Assembly (NCBI RefSeq): GCF_900473935.1
Contig: NZ_UCNN01000019.1
Coordinates: forward strand, 1 to 64,000
Source of the DNA: Synechococcus sp. UW105
GTDB taxonomy: Bacteria; Cyanobacteriota; Cyanobacteriia; PCC-6307; Cyanobiaceae
Direction: 5' to 3'
DNA length: 64,000 nt
The notes beneath the pieces were generated by a model. It had not been told where the DNA came from and made no database searches. It worked only from the letters and a program-made list of their open reading frames with translations. Shown piece by piece: positions 29,538-38,263 of this stretch. The position numbers were made by a program, and so were the translations under genes. The stretch's first letter is position 1. The number at the start of each line of letters is the position of its first letter.

Positions 29538-31024
29538 TCCGTCACGTTCCTCGCGGTGACTGCAGCACCATCGTTGCTGAGGGGCAGTCGCACAGTGAAG
29601 GTGCTGCCCTGATCCAGTTGGCTGCGCACGCTCACCGCACCCCCCATCGCCTCGACCAGCAGCTGCACAATCGAGAGTCCCAGGCCACTGCCGCTGCTCA
29701 CTCTGGCATTGGCTGCACGGTGGAAGCGGTCAAACACTTTGGCCAAATCGTCTGCGGGAATGCCGATGCCTTGATCCTCCACTTCCACCACGGCCATGGC
29801 ATCTTCCTGGCGCAGACGCACAGTCACAGGTGTGGCGGAAGGGGAATATTTGTGGGCGTTCTCGATCAGATCCAGGAGCACCTGACGCAGGCGATCTGGA
29901 TCGGCCATGGCCACCACTGCCTGCTGATCGTGGCTGGGCTGGGGCAGCTCCAGCAGCACATCCCGCTCCAGGCTGCTGCGGGCCAGATCCACGGCTTCGT
30001 GGAGGGCAATCCCCATCGCGACGGGTTCACTGTTCACGCGCAGCTGCCCGCTGTCGCTGCGAGAAAGGTCGAGTAGGTCATCGAGCAGATGGCGCATGCG
30101 CACGCTCTCCTCTTCGGCGGTGCGCAGGCCCTTGCGCTGGCCTTCGCTGAGGTTGTCGCCGCGTTTGATCGTGCGATGCAGATAGCCCTGCACGATCGTC
30201 AGGGGGGTGCGAAGTTCGTGGCTGACTGCACTCACAAAGCGGCGCTGGTCTGCCCAAGACTTGGCGAGGCGGGCTCTGAGGTCGTTGTAGGTATTGGCCA
30301 GCTGTGTCACTTCCAGCGGCGCTCCTTCAATGGTCAGCGCTGAAGTGTTGAGGGTGTCTGCGGTGAGTTGGGCTGAGGCGTTGGTGAGCTGGCGCAGCGG
30401 GCGAATAATCCGCCGCACCAGTCCGTTCACGATCCAGAGCGACAGCAGTAAGCAGCTCCCCCAGATCACGATCATCCAATTCAGAAAGGCGCTCTGGGCG
30501 CGATTGATGTTGGTGACCTCTGCGCTGCTCCATACCCGCTGGCCTGAGGGATAGACCCGATTGAGCACAGCGATGTAATCCAACCCATTCACGCTCAGGG
30601 ATTGGGTGATGCCCGGTTTATTCAGCGAGCCGTTCACGGCCTCTGCCACCGCCTTCTTCCCCGGTAGGCGGGCATCGGCTGGCAGCAGCAGCTCGCCATC
30701 GGGCTCTTCGATCCAGAGCGTGTGACGCATGGTGGAATGCCAGCGCAGCTCTTCACGGATGGCTTGCTTGCGTCGTTGTCTGGCCGTTGCACTTTCTGTT
30801 GCTGGTTTCTCCAGCAGTCGATCAGCCAGCAGGTGCGTCTCGAGTGAACGAGCATTGGCGCGCAGCTCAGTGTCTCGGGAGATGGCCTGGTTGCGCTGGG
30901 TCAGCCAGAGACCTCCGATGCTGGCTCCGCTGAACCCGAGGAACACCGCCAGGTAGGTGGCGAGCTGCAGCTGACCGGTCAAGCTGCCGAGCAGGTGGTC
31001 GCGCCAGTGAGGAGAGGTGGCCAT
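29534..31024 (-). CDS. Sensor histidine kinase with HAMP domain
   Basis: A 496-residue kinase with transmembrane helices near 21-42 and 182-204, a periplasmic sensor of about 140 residues between them, and a HAMP domain (RRIIRPLRQLTNASAQL). The H-box H269 (FVSAVSHELRTPLTIVQG), N-box LIENAHKYS, and G-boxes DQGIGIPADD and GSGLGLSIVQ follow. All catalytic motifs are intact. No response regulator is adjacent, so it is an orphan here. The signal is unknown; I considered the manganese sensor ManS but cannot support it. Confidence 0.92.
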   Translation of the reverse strand: MATSPHWRDHLLGSLTGQLQLATYLAVFLGFSGASIGGLWLTQRNQAISRDTELRANARSLETHLLADRLLEKPATESATARQRRKQAIREELRWHSTMRHTLWIEEPDGELLLPADARLPGKKAVAEAVNGSLNKPGITQSLSVNGLDYIAVLNRVYPSGQRVWSSAEVTNINRAQSAFLNWMIVIWGSCLLLSLWIVNGLVRRIIRPLRQLTNASAQLTADTLNTSALTIEGAPLEVTQLANTYNDLRARLAKSWADQRRFVSAVSHELRTPLTIVQGYLHRTIKRGDNLSEGQRKGLRTAEEESVRMRHLLDDLLDLSRSDSGQLRVNSEPVAMGIALHEAVDLARSSLERDVLLELPQPSHDQQAVVAMADPDRLRQVLLDLIENAHKYSPSATPVTVRLRQEDAMAVVEVEDQGIGIPADDLAKVFDRFHRAANARVSSGSGLGLSIVQLLVEAMGGAVSVRSQLDQGSTFTVRLPLSNDGAAVTARNVTE

Positions 31025-31095
31025 TTCTCCATCTTCATCATCTTGGCGGGGATCTGCAGCAAGAATGCTGATAGGGCGATTGGATCGAGTCGGCG

Positions 31096-31965
31096 TTGAG
31101 CTTTGGTTTCTCCCCCCTGGGGCTGTCGCGCCCCAGCCTTTCGGCCCGGATGGCCCGTTGGGGTTTGGTGATCGTGGCCATCTACGCCTTGGTCGCTCTG
31201 GTCACGCCCTTGCTGCTCTGGGCCGGTTGGCTGCCGGATCCGAATGCTGGGCTCGATAACCCGATCTATGCCTCTCCCTCCTTGCAGCATTGGTGCGGAA
31301 CCGATCGACTTGGTCGTGATGTGTGTGTGCGCACCCTCCAAGGCAGTGGTGTGGCCTTGCAGGTGGTGCTCTTGGCGGTGGCTCTCGCCTTAGTGATCGG
31401 CGTGCCGTTGGGCATGGTGAGCGGCTATCTCGGCGGCCCTGTGGATCGGGTCTTGGTGCTGTTGATGGACACCCTGTACACCCTGCCTGTCCTGCTTCTT
31501 TCCGTGGTGCTGGCCTTCTTGCTGGGTCGAGGCATCCCCAATGCTGCCGCTGCTCTGTGTGTGGTTTACGTCCCCCAGTACTTCCGCGTGGTCCGTAACC
31601 AGACCGCTCAAGTCAAAGCGGAGCTGTTTGTGGAGGCGGCCCGTTCGCTCGGGGCCGGGCCAGCGTGGATCCTGCGTCGGTATCTACTGCGCAATGTGAT
31701 CACCTCGGTGCCGGTGCTCGTCACGCTCAACTCTGCTGATGCCGTTCTCGTGCTGGGGGGGCTTGGCTTCCTTGGGCTCGGCTTGCCAGAAACCGTGCCG
31801 GAATGGGGCAGCGACCTCAACTTGGCCCTGGCGGCGGTGCCCACCGGCATCTGGTGGACTGCCCTCTATCCAGGACTGGCGATGTTTGTGCTGGTGCTTG
31901 GCCTCTCCTTCCTTGGCGAAGGGTTGGAGGCTTGGGTGAGCAGTGGTGATGCTCCTACCGGCTGA
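31096..31965 (+). CDS. DppC-like ABC transporter permease
   Basis: A 289-residue permease with six membrane segments and the OppC/DppC landmarks: the periplasmic HWCGTDRLGRDV motif and the cytoplasmic EAA loop (EAARSLGAGPAWILRRYLLRN). It would form the membrane channel of a peptide, nickel or similar importer together with a DppB partner, ATPases and a binding protein. None of those genes is adjacent, as is common for cyanobacteria where these subunits are scattered. It starts at TTG; an ATG at about 31149 would shorten the N-terminal tail. Confidence 0.88.
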   Translation: MSFGFSPLGLSRPSLSARMARWGLVIVAIYALVALVTPLLLWAGWLPDPNAGLDNPIYASPSLQHWCGTDRLGRDVCVRTLQGSGVALQVVLLAVALALVIGVPLGMVSGYLGGPVDRVLVLLMDTLYTLPVLLLSVVLAFLLGRGIPNAAAALCVVYVPQYFRVVRNQTAQVKAELFVEAARSLGAGPAWILRRYLLRNVITSVPVLVTLNSADAVLVLGGLGFLGLGLPETVPEWGSDLNLALAAVPTGIWWTALYPGLAMFVLVLGLSFLGEGLEAWVSSGDAPTG

Positions 31966-32056
31966 GATGTTGCGTTTGCCTGACAGGCACTCTCAGGCCT
32001 GAATCCCGCATTCGCTCCACCTGCGCCACACTGGAAGCACTACGCATTCCGCTCCC

Positions 32057-32317
32057 ATGCCCTGGTGGGCCACTCTGGTGCTGTTGGTCATGGGCACGTA
32101 CTTGTGGCTGTCGGGGCGTTCCAACCCGGACGATGTGATCGGCCTGCTTGAGCAGATGCTGGCCATCGCCCTGGGTTTGGTGGTGCTGTTTGTCGGCCAG
32201 AACATGCTTCTGGAGTCACTGGTGTTGGTGGTGGCCCTGCGCTTGCCTGCTGCCCGTCGCAACCAGCCGGTCACTCAGCGATCCAAGGCACGCAAAGACG
32301 TGCTTATTCCTTTTTGA
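32057..32317 (+). CDS. Small membrane protein, hypothetical
   Basis: An 86-residue protein with two hydrophobic segments (residues 3-20 and 34-62) and a basic C-terminal tail (ARRNQPVTQRSKARK), predicted to sit in the membrane with the tail in the cytoplasm. I do not recognise the family. It stands between the permease and a convergent glutaredoxin-MauE gene. Confidence 0.5.
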   Translation: MPWWATLVLLVMGTYLWLSGRSNPDDVIGLLEQMLAIALGLVVLFVGQNMLLESLVLVVALRLPAARRNQPVTQRSKARKDVLIPF

Positions 32318-32355
32318 TCTGGATCCGTCTTTGATCTGGACACGTCGTGCCTGGA

Positions 32356-33093
32356 TCAGAACGCCAGTTGGAAGGCCACGGCAACACCCATCACGGTCAG
32401 GATTGCGTATTCGCTGAAACTGATAATTCCTAGGGGAGTTTTGCTGTTGCCTCCCACGCAGGCGCAGTTCAGCGCCAGCTTGTCGACATAAACGGCTTTG
32501 AGCACGGATGCCATGCCTGGCACACCGATGGCCAACGCCACCCAACCGGCGAGCGCGACGGGTGGGTGATGCAGAAATCCCAGACCGATCAGCAGTTCCA
32601 CGCCGGGATAGAGACGAGCCCAGAGCCGAAACCGCTGGGTGATCAGATCGTATTTGCCAAAGCTGCTAGCGAACGACTCCACATCCATCAGCTTCAGCAT
32701 CGCCAGAGCGCATACCGAAAAGCCCATGAAGCGCTGCAGGGTGTCTTCTCCCAGCACCAGCGCCATCAGCAGCGTGGTGCCGAACACGGCGAGTACAGGT
32801 GTGTAGGAGTAGTCGGCTGCTTCCGCCGTCTCGCCCAGTTGGGCTGCTAACTCGCTGTAGCCGCCGAGCCGCTGCTCACCCGCAAACAGCTGGGGAGTGG
32901 TGGCAACGCCGTGCTTCTGCTTGAAGCTGTCCACTTGCTCCTGGTTGATGAGCCTGTGGTCCTGGAAGGGGATGCCGTGTTGTTGCAGGAGGCTGATCGC
33001 CTTCAGGCCCCAGGGGCATTCATGGTCGGGGGTCGACATCCGGTACAGATGCACCTCGCCGAGGGAGGAGAGGGTGGTTTTGGGGCTCAACAC
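32356..33093 (-). CDS. Glutaredoxin-like domain fused to a MauE/DoxX-type membrane domain
   Basis: A 245-residue protein (GTG start). Residues 12-85 form a glutaredoxin-like fold: VHLYRMSTPDHECPWGLKAISLLQQHGI then TTPQLFAGEQRLGGYSEL. The redox motif is changed to a lone Cys in ECPWG. Residues 95-245 form about four membrane helices, with a CACVGG motif near the C-terminus, like the MauE/methylamine-utilisation family used in disulfide maturation. A thiol-redox role in the membrane is likely. The domain fusion is known among cyanobacteria; the substrate is not. Confidence 0.75.
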   Translation of the reverse strand: MLSPKTTLSSLGEVHLYRMSTPDHECPWGLKAISLLQQHGIPFQDHRLINQEQVDSFKQKHGVATTPQLFAGEQRLGGYSELAAQLGETAEAADYSYTPVLAVFGTTLLMALVLGEDTLQRFMGFSVCALAMLKLMDVESFASSFGKYDLITQRFRLWARLYPGVELLIGLGFLHHPPVALAGWVALAIGVPGMASVLKAVYVDKLALNCACVGGNSKTPLGIISFSEYAILTVMGVAVAFQLAF

Positions 33094-33152
33094 ACCGTGA
33101 TCGCACCAGTGCTCTAGACCGTAGCGATGGCGAGTCGATCGGGACCCAGCCC

Positions 33153-33842
33153 TTAGCAGCGCAGTTTGAGCGTGCGCGGCAGTTGCTCCTGAATTTCACC
33201 TGACGCGTTCAGGGCGGGGTAAGGGCGCTTCTCCTGGCGACACCAGTCCGCCACCTCCGGGTAGGCCCACTCGAACAGCCGTTGTTCATACAGCTCTCCG
33301 GGTAGTCCCTCGCCCTTGGTGGGCAGCACTCCTGCGGCCCGGCGTTGTCTGGCTGCCTCAAACAGCAGGGTCGCCGCCGCCACAGACACGTTCAGCGACT
33401 GGACCATGCCTGTCATCGGGATCAACACCGCTTCATCCATCAGTGCCTGAGCCCGATCACTCAGTCCCCATTTCTCTGCCCCGAGCACGAAAGCTGTGGG
33501 GCCGGTGAAGTCGCAGTCGCGGTAGTCGCGGGCATTGACACCCAGATGGGTGCCGTAGAGCTTCAATCCCTGAGTCTTGAGGCTGGTGACAGCGTCTTCA
33601 ATGCTGGCGTGATCGATCAGGGGAACCCATTTCTGGCTGCCCTGGGCCGTGCTGTTGAAGGTGCGCGATCGGCCACTCAGGCTGACGACGTGGGCCTCAA
33701 GGGCCCCAACGGCATCGCAGCTGCGCAGGATCGCTGAAAGGTTGTGTGGTTTCTCCACATGCTCAAGCAGCACCGTGAGATCACGCATGCGGCCATCGAG
33801 AACAGACTTCAGACGTTCAAACCGACGGGGGAGTAGGGGCAT
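33153..33842 (-). CDS. trmH: tRNA (guanosine(18)-2'-O)-methyltransferase
   Basis: A 229-residue SPOUT methyltransferase. The N-terminal RRFERLKSVLDGRMRDLTVLLEHVEKPHNLSAILRSCDAVG contains the SPOUT motif 1 (N-x-x-x-x-x-R), and the knot motifs are VLGAEKWGLSD and IPMTGMVQSLNVSVAAATLLFEAARQR. TrmH methylates the 2'-OH of G18 in the D-loop of tRNAs. Length fits. A 43-codon membrane-protein frame starts upstream on the same strand, 7 bases away. Confidence 0.93.
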   Translation of the reverse strand: MPLLPRRFERLKSVLDGRMRDLTVLLEHVEKPHNLSAILRSCDAVGALEAHVVSLSGRSRTFNSTAQGSQKWVPLIDHASIEDAVTSLKTQGLKLYGTHLGVNARDYRDCDFTGPTAFVLGAEKWGLSDRAQALMDEAVLIPMTGMVQSLNVSVAAATLLFEAARQRRAAGVLPTKGEGLPGELYEQRLFEWAYPEVADWCRQEKRPYPALNASGEIQEQLPRTLKLRC

Positions 33843-33848
33843 CGCGCG

Positions 33849-33980
33849 CTACCCCTGGATCGCTGGAAGGATCATGAACCAAGCCGTTGCGGCGAGCAGC
33901 AAAGAGAGCACGCCCCAAGGCATCAGCAGGGTCAGCCCAAGGCCAACCACGAACAACAGCAAGGCCCTAAGCAGTGTCAT
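33849..33980 (-). CDS. 43-residue membrane protein (candidate)
   Basis: A short frame starting MTLLRALLLFVVGLGLTLL and ending in another hydrophobic stretch (VLSLLLAATAWFMILPAIQG), giving two transmembrane segments. It ends 7 bases before trmH on the same strand, consistent with an operon. The pattern is very protein-like for such a short frame, but no family is known to me. Confidence 0.6.
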   Translation of the reverse strand: MTLLRALLLFVVGLGLTLLMPWGVLSLLLAATAWFMILPAIQG

Positions 33981-34065
33981 GAAGCTGTTTCATCAAGCAG
34001 TGTCATGGCTTGATCACGCCATGCCTCGAGCGAAGCATGGCGGCTGAATCCCTGTGATGGTGTGA

Positions 34066-34395
34066 TCAGCGGGCGCCGGAGCGTTTGCGAACAACCCGGG
34101 GCGCATTGCGGGATTCATCGACGCTGGCTTTTGTGTCGCTCATGCTTGCGTCGCTGACGGTGGAATCGTCACCGCTCTCCTTGCTCTCGCCTGCGGGTTC
34201 GTCATCGGGCTCCTGGTCCGCAATGATCCCGAGAATCATTCCGGCCTGCAGTTGGTCCTGGAGGTCGCCGATGGTCATCAGCGCCTTGAGGACCAATTGG
34301 GAGCGCACGATCTTGGGCAGGCCAGGGCGGAGCTTCTTGGTGGTGTCCCACAGCTCCTGAGCCACCTCTTTGATCAGCTCCTTGTCAGCCGTCAT
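34066..34395 (-). CDS. Small conserved-type acidic protein
   Basis: A 109-residue protein starting MTADKELIKEVAQELWDT. The first 60 residues (KKLRPGLPKIVRSQLVLKALMTIGDLQDQLQAGMILGIIAD) form a helical module. The C-terminal half is disordered, rich in Glu, Asp and Ser, with a basic end (RVVRKRSGAR). A longer reading from 34521 is unlikely because it would run into the start of the divergent ATL gene. Function unknown; the helical part might bind protein or nucleic acid. Confidence 0.6.
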   Translation of the reverse strand: MTADKELIKEVAQELWDTTKKLRPGLPKIVRSQLVLKALMTIGDLQDQLQAGMILGIIADQEPDDEPAGESKESGDDSTVSDASMSDTKASVDESRNAPRVVRKRSGAR

Positions 34396-34493
34396 TGCGT
34401 TCTTTCTGAGTCCGAGCACACCAGCATCCCACCACGCCGTTCCCGCAGTGGTCCTCACCCCTGCCAGCCTGGAGTGCAGAGGCTTCTGCGGGC

Positions 34494-34907
34494 ATGGCTG
34501 CATTACCCCTTGCTGCGTCAAGCCTGGCTGCTCAGCGCGGCGGTTTTGACCAGCGGGTGCTTGAGGTGGTGGCAGCGATTCCCCGCGGCCGTCTGGTCAC
34601 CTATGGCCAGGTGGCTGACTGGATCGGTGCCTACGGTTGTGCACGCCAGGTGGGCTGGGCCCTGCGCCGGCTGTCGTTGCCGTCCGAGCTGCCTTGGCAT
34701 CGGGTAGTGAATGCCCGCGGCTGTATCGCCATGAGCCTCAGCCGTGAGGGGTCCGACTGGATGCAGCGAGACCTGCTGCTTGCGGAAGGCATCCCCGTGG
34801 ATGGGGATGGTCGTCTTTCCCTGCAGCGCTTCCTTTGGCGCCCAGCCCAACCTCCCGGTCTGTCTGCGCTGGAGGATGTGGGTGTGATGCCTGCTGCCCG
34901 TGAGTGA
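34494..34907 (+). CDS. Alkyltransferase-like (ATL) protein lacking the active-site Cys
   Basis: A 137-residue protein with the MGMT/Ogt DNA-binding fold: VLEVVAAIPRGRLVTYGQVADWIG is the helix-turn-helix, CARQVGWALRR the arginine-finger region, and LPWHRVVNARG the active-site position. Here Trp replaces the PCHR cysteine, the hallmark of ATL proteins, which bind O6-alkylguanine and flag it for nucleotide excision repair rather than repairing it. It overlaps rsmB by 8 bases. Function is inferred from this substitution. Confidence 0.9.
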   Translation: MAALPLAASSLAAQRGGFDQRVLEVVAAIPRGRLVTYGQVADWIGAYGCARQVGWALRRLSLPSELPWHRVVNARGCIAMSLSREGSDWMQRDLLLAEGIPVDGDGRLSLQRFLWRPAQPPGLSALEDVGVMPAARE

Positions 34908-36261
34908 TCCATCCGCCCGGAGCGCGTCGCCGGCCGCTGGCGTGGCCCCACGTCACATCGCTTGGGAGGTCTTGGAAGCGGTGGCTGCTGGTGCCTATGC
35001 CGATGTGGCGCTGGAGCGAGCCCTGCGCGGAAAGAACCTTGCCTCGGTCGATCGCGGCTTGGTTACTGAACTCGCCTATGGCGCCATCCGTCAGCGGCGA
35101 TGGCTGGATGGCTGGTTGGATCGCCTCGGTCGTGTTCCTGCCCGTAAACAGCCTCCTCGGCTGCGTTGGCTGCTGCATCTCGGGCTTTACCAACTTCTCT
35201 TCATGCAGCGGATTCCGGCCGCGGCAGCCGTGAACACGAGTGTGGAGCTGGCCAAACAGCACGGGCTGGCCCGTCTGGCCCCGGTGGTGAATGGTCTGCT
35301 CCGGGCTGCCTTGCGGGCCCGGGACCTGGGGGAGGAGCTTGAGCTCCCGCTTGATCCGGCCCTGCGCCTGGCCCTGCAGCAGTCGCTGCCGGACTGGTTC
35401 TGCCAGGAGTTGCAGCAATGGTGCAGTCCTGAGCAAGCAGAGCGGGTGGCTCGGGCATGCAATCAGGTGCCGCCCCTTGATCTGCGGGTCAATCGCCTGC
35501 GCAGCAGCCCCGCTGAGGTCCGCGCTGCTCTTGAGCAGGCGGGGTTGGAGGTCGTGCCGATTTCGGAGTGTCCCGATGGTCTGCAAGTGTTGAGCAGTGG
35601 TGGCGATTTACGTCGCTGGCCTGGCTACGACGAGGGCCATTGGTGCGTGCAGGATCGCGCCGCCCAATGGGTGTCGCCTTTGTTGGATCCTCAGCCGGGG
35701 GACCGGGTGCTCGATGCCTGCGCGGCCCCAGGGGGTAAGGCCACCCACATCGCCGAGCTGATGGGTGATCGGGGTGAGGTGTGGGCTGTGGATCGTTCGG
35801 CGGGGCGTCTGCAGCGGGTTGCTGCCAATGCCGCCCGCCTCGGCACTGGCTGTCTGCAGGCCATGACCGCTGATGCCGCCGAACTTCTGGAGCACAAGCC
35901 CCAGTGGCGCTCTTCCTTTCAGCGCATCTTGCTGGATGCACCCTGTTCAGGCCTTGGCACCTTGGCCCGCCATGCGGATGCCCGTTGGCGCGTCACTGCG
36001 GCCACAGTGGCGGAGTTGCTGCCTTTGCAGACGCGATTGTTGGAGGCGATGCTGCCTCTGCTAGCCCCGGGAGGCACCCTGGTCTATGCCACCTGCACGA
36101 TTCATCCATCCGAGAATGGCGATCGGATCAAGGCCTTCCTCGCAGCACATCCAGAGCTGACACTCACCCAGCAGCAGCAGCGCTGGCCCGATCCTGATGG
36201 TGGAGATGGCTTCTATGCCGCTGTGATCGAAGGACCGGCTACTGCACCGGCATTGGCCTGA
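34900..36261 (+). CDS. rsmB: 16S rRNA (cytosine(967)-C5)-methyltransferase
   Basis: A 453-residue protein, GTG start, with an N-terminal NusB-like helical domain (residues 12-150: WEVLEAVAAGAYADVALERAL) and the RNA m5C methyltransferase domain. SAM motif I is LDACAAPGGKATHIAEL, motif IV LDAPCSGLGTLARHADARW with the resolving PC, and motif VI VYATCTIHPSENGD with the catalytic TC cysteine. It methylates C967 of 16S rRNA. Translationally coupled to the ATL gene; its 3' end overlaps the convergent PBP gene by 23 bases. Confidence 0.96.
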   Translation: MSDPSARSASPAAGVAPRHIAWEVLEAVAAGAYADVALERALRGKNLASVDRGLVTELAYGAIRQRRWLDGWLDRLGRVPARKQPPRLRWLLHLGLYQLLFMQRIPAAAAVNTSVELAKQHGLARLAPVVNGLLRAALRARDLGEELELPLDPALRLALQQSLPDWFCQELQQWCSPEQAERVARACNQVPPLDLRVNRLRSSPAEVRAALEQAGLEVVPISECPDGLQVLSSGGDLRRWPGYDEGHWCVQDRAAQWVSPLLDPQPGDRVLDACAAPGGKATHIAELMGDRGEVWAVDRSAGRLQRVAANAARLGTGCLQAMTADAAELLEHKPQWRSSFQRILLDAPCSGLGTLARHADARWRVTAATVAELLPLQTRLLEAMLPLLAPGGTLVYATCTIHPSENGDRIKAFLAAHPELTLTQQQQRWPDPDGGDGFYAAVIEGPATAPALA

Positions 36262-38263
36262 AGAATTCGTCCACCGGGGGGCCGCCTGGAGGCACCACAT
36301 TCCGCTGCGGTGCTGTGGCATTGGGGTCCGCTGGGGTGCTCGTGTCCCAGCTGGTGTCGGGTTTGGTGGGATCGTCGGGCTTTTTGGTGGGATCGTTGTT
36401 GCGTTCGGGCAGGGCACGCTTGGTGCCTCGGTTATCCCGGAACAGTCTGGTGAGTACAGGTTTGGGCGGGAACTGCTGGACTGGGAAGTTGCCCTTGATG
36501 GTGTTCATGAACTGCTTCCAGGCCCAAGCCGCCTCGCCACTGCTGCTGTTGGTTTCGCGGTTGTTGTCGTAGCCAAACCACACGGCGGTGGTGAGCTGGG
36601 GAATGGATCCAATGAACCAGAGGTCCCTCCCTCCCTCCGAGGTGCCGGTCTTACCAGCCACGGGGCGGTCATCGAGCTTCGCCGCCACGCCGGTGCCTCC
36701 AGTCACCACGCGTTGCAGCATCCAGTTCATCGTGTCAGCCACATCACTGTCGACGGCGCGACGCCCCCTGGCACCGTCGCTGCGGCGGCTCCAGATCATC
36801 TGGCCGCCAGGGCCGCGGATGTCTTCGAAGGCGGTGGGCTTGACGTAGACGCCGCGATTGGTGACGGCGGCATAGGCAGCGGTCATATCGAGGATCGTTT
36901 GCTCGTAGGCGCCGATGGCCATCGGGTAGTACTTGCCCAGCGGCCGGGTGGTGCCGATCCCCAGGTTGTTGGCCATGGCGATGATCGCGTCAAAGCCCAC
37001 CTTGTCTTGCAGCTGCACTGCCACGGTGTTGAGGGAGTTCTTCAGAGCTTCCGCCAGTGAAATCTTGCCGAAATACTTGTTGCCGAAGTTCTTGGGGCAG
37101 TAGCCGTTCCAGCAGCGCGGGGCATCCACGAAGATGTCTTCCGGTTTCACACCCGCATTGATTGCTGCGGCATAGGGGAAGAGCTTGAAGGTGGAGCCTG
37201 GAGAGCGCAGGGCTTGCGTGGCGCGGTTGAACTGACTCGCCTGGAAGTTTTTGCCGCCTACCATCACCCGCACCAGCCCAGTGCCGGGTTCAATCGAGAC
37301 GATCGAACCCTCAGCGTTACCTGGGGCGAACTCACGCACCACCTGCTGGGCCCGCTTCTGCCACTTCAGATTGAGGCTGGTGCGGATCTTGAGGCCACCC
37401 ACTTCCAGTTGTTCAGGGGTGAGCATCTGAGGCAGTTGTTGCGCCACCCAACTGGTGAAGTAAGGCGCTGCACTGTTGAAGTATTTCGGGGTGGCAGGTT
37501 TGAGATTGAGAGGAGTGTTGCGGGCCGTTTCGGCTGCGCTGGCGGTGATGAAGCCGGCTTGTTGCATGCGGTTCAGCACGATTGCTCGGCGTTCGCGCGC
37601 AACGGATTCATTCACCAGCGGTGAATACACCGAAGGTGCTGGAGGCAGACCGGCAATCAGTGCCGCTTCCGGCAGGCTGAGCTGATTGGGGGTTTTGGAG
37701 AAGTACACCCAAGCGGCATCGGCGACGCCATAGGCACCGGATCCCAGGTACACGTAATTGAGATATTGCTCAAGGATTTGCTCCTTGCTCAGCTGGCGTT
37801 CCAGCTTGTAGGCCAGGGCTGCTTCCCGCAGCTTGCGGGTGATGGTGCGGTCTTGACTCAGAAACACCGTGCGGGCCAGTTGCTGAGTGATCGTGCTGGC
37901 GCCCTCACGCACCGCGCGTTGCTTGAGGTTGGTAACAAGCGCACGACTGATTCCCCAGAGGTCGACGCCGTCGTGCTCATAGAAACGCCGATCTTCCGCG
38001 GCCACGAAGGCCTCCTTCACCAGCAGCGGCATCTCCCCTGGATTGACCTTTTCCCGGGTGGCTGGACCCAGCTTTTGGATCACCTGTCCATCGCTGGACA
38101 GCAGGGTGATGGTGCCTGGACGGTTGAAGCTGGCAATCTCGCGTGCATCCGGCAGCGTGGCATCAAGTGCCTCGGTCAGAGCTCCCTGGCCAAGGGCCAC
38201 ACCGCAACCAATCGCCGCAGCGGAGCCGGCTAGCAGGACCCAATGACGGCGGGTGCGCTTCAC
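36239..38263 (-). CDS. Class A penicillin-binding protein (PBP1A-type)
   Basis: A 674-residue bifunctional cell-wall synthase. A single N-terminal membrane anchor (8-27) precedes the GT51 glycosyltransferase domain with catalytic E90 (AAEDRRFYEHDGV) and TITQQLARTVFL. The transpeptidase domain has S357-x-x-K360 (PGSTFKLF), the SLN motif (KNSLNTVA) and KTGTSEGG. The Pro-rich C-terminal tail is disordered. It polymerises and cross-links peptidoglycan. Its ATG-side overlaps chlG's start by 4 bases. Several class A PBPs occur in cyanobacteria; I do not assign a number. Confidence 0.94.
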   Translation of the reverse strand: MKRTRRHWVLLAGSAAAIGCGVALGQGALTEALDATLPDAREIASFNRPGTITLLSSDGQVIQKLGPATREKVNPGEMPLLVKEAFVAAEDRRFYEHDGVDLWGISRALVTNLKQRAVREGASTITQQLARTVFLSQDRTITRKLREAALAYKLERQLSKEQILEQYLNYVYLGSGAYGVADAAWVYFSKTPNQLSLPEAALIAGLPPAPSVYSPLVNESVARERRAIVLNRMQQAGFITASAAETARNTPLNLKPATPKYFNSAAPYFTSWVAQQLPQMLTPEQLEVGGLKIRTSLNLKWQKRAQQVVREFAPGNAEGSIVSIEPGTGLVRVMVGGKNFQASQFNRATQALRSPGSTFKLFPYAAAINAGVKPEDIFVDAPRCWNGYCPKNFGNKYFGKISLAEALKNSLNTVAVQLQDKVGFDAIIAMANNLGIGTTRPLGKYYPMAIGAYEQTILDMTAAYAAVTNRGVYVKPTAFEDIRGPGGQMIWSRRSDGARGRRAVDSDVADTMNWMLQRVVTGGTGVAAKLDDRPVAGKTGTSEGGRDLWFIGSIPQLTTAVWFGYDNNRETNSSSGEAAWAWKQFMNTIKGNFPVQQFPPKPVLTRLFRDNRGTKRALPERNNDPTKKPDDPTKPDTSWDTSTPADPNATAPQRNVVPPGGPPVDEFFRPMPVQ

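Noticed and set aside
29534-31024. Calling the orphan kinase ManS (manganese sensor).
   Set aside because: No ManR-type regulator or Mn transporter is nearby and I cannot separate it from other HAMP kinases by eye.
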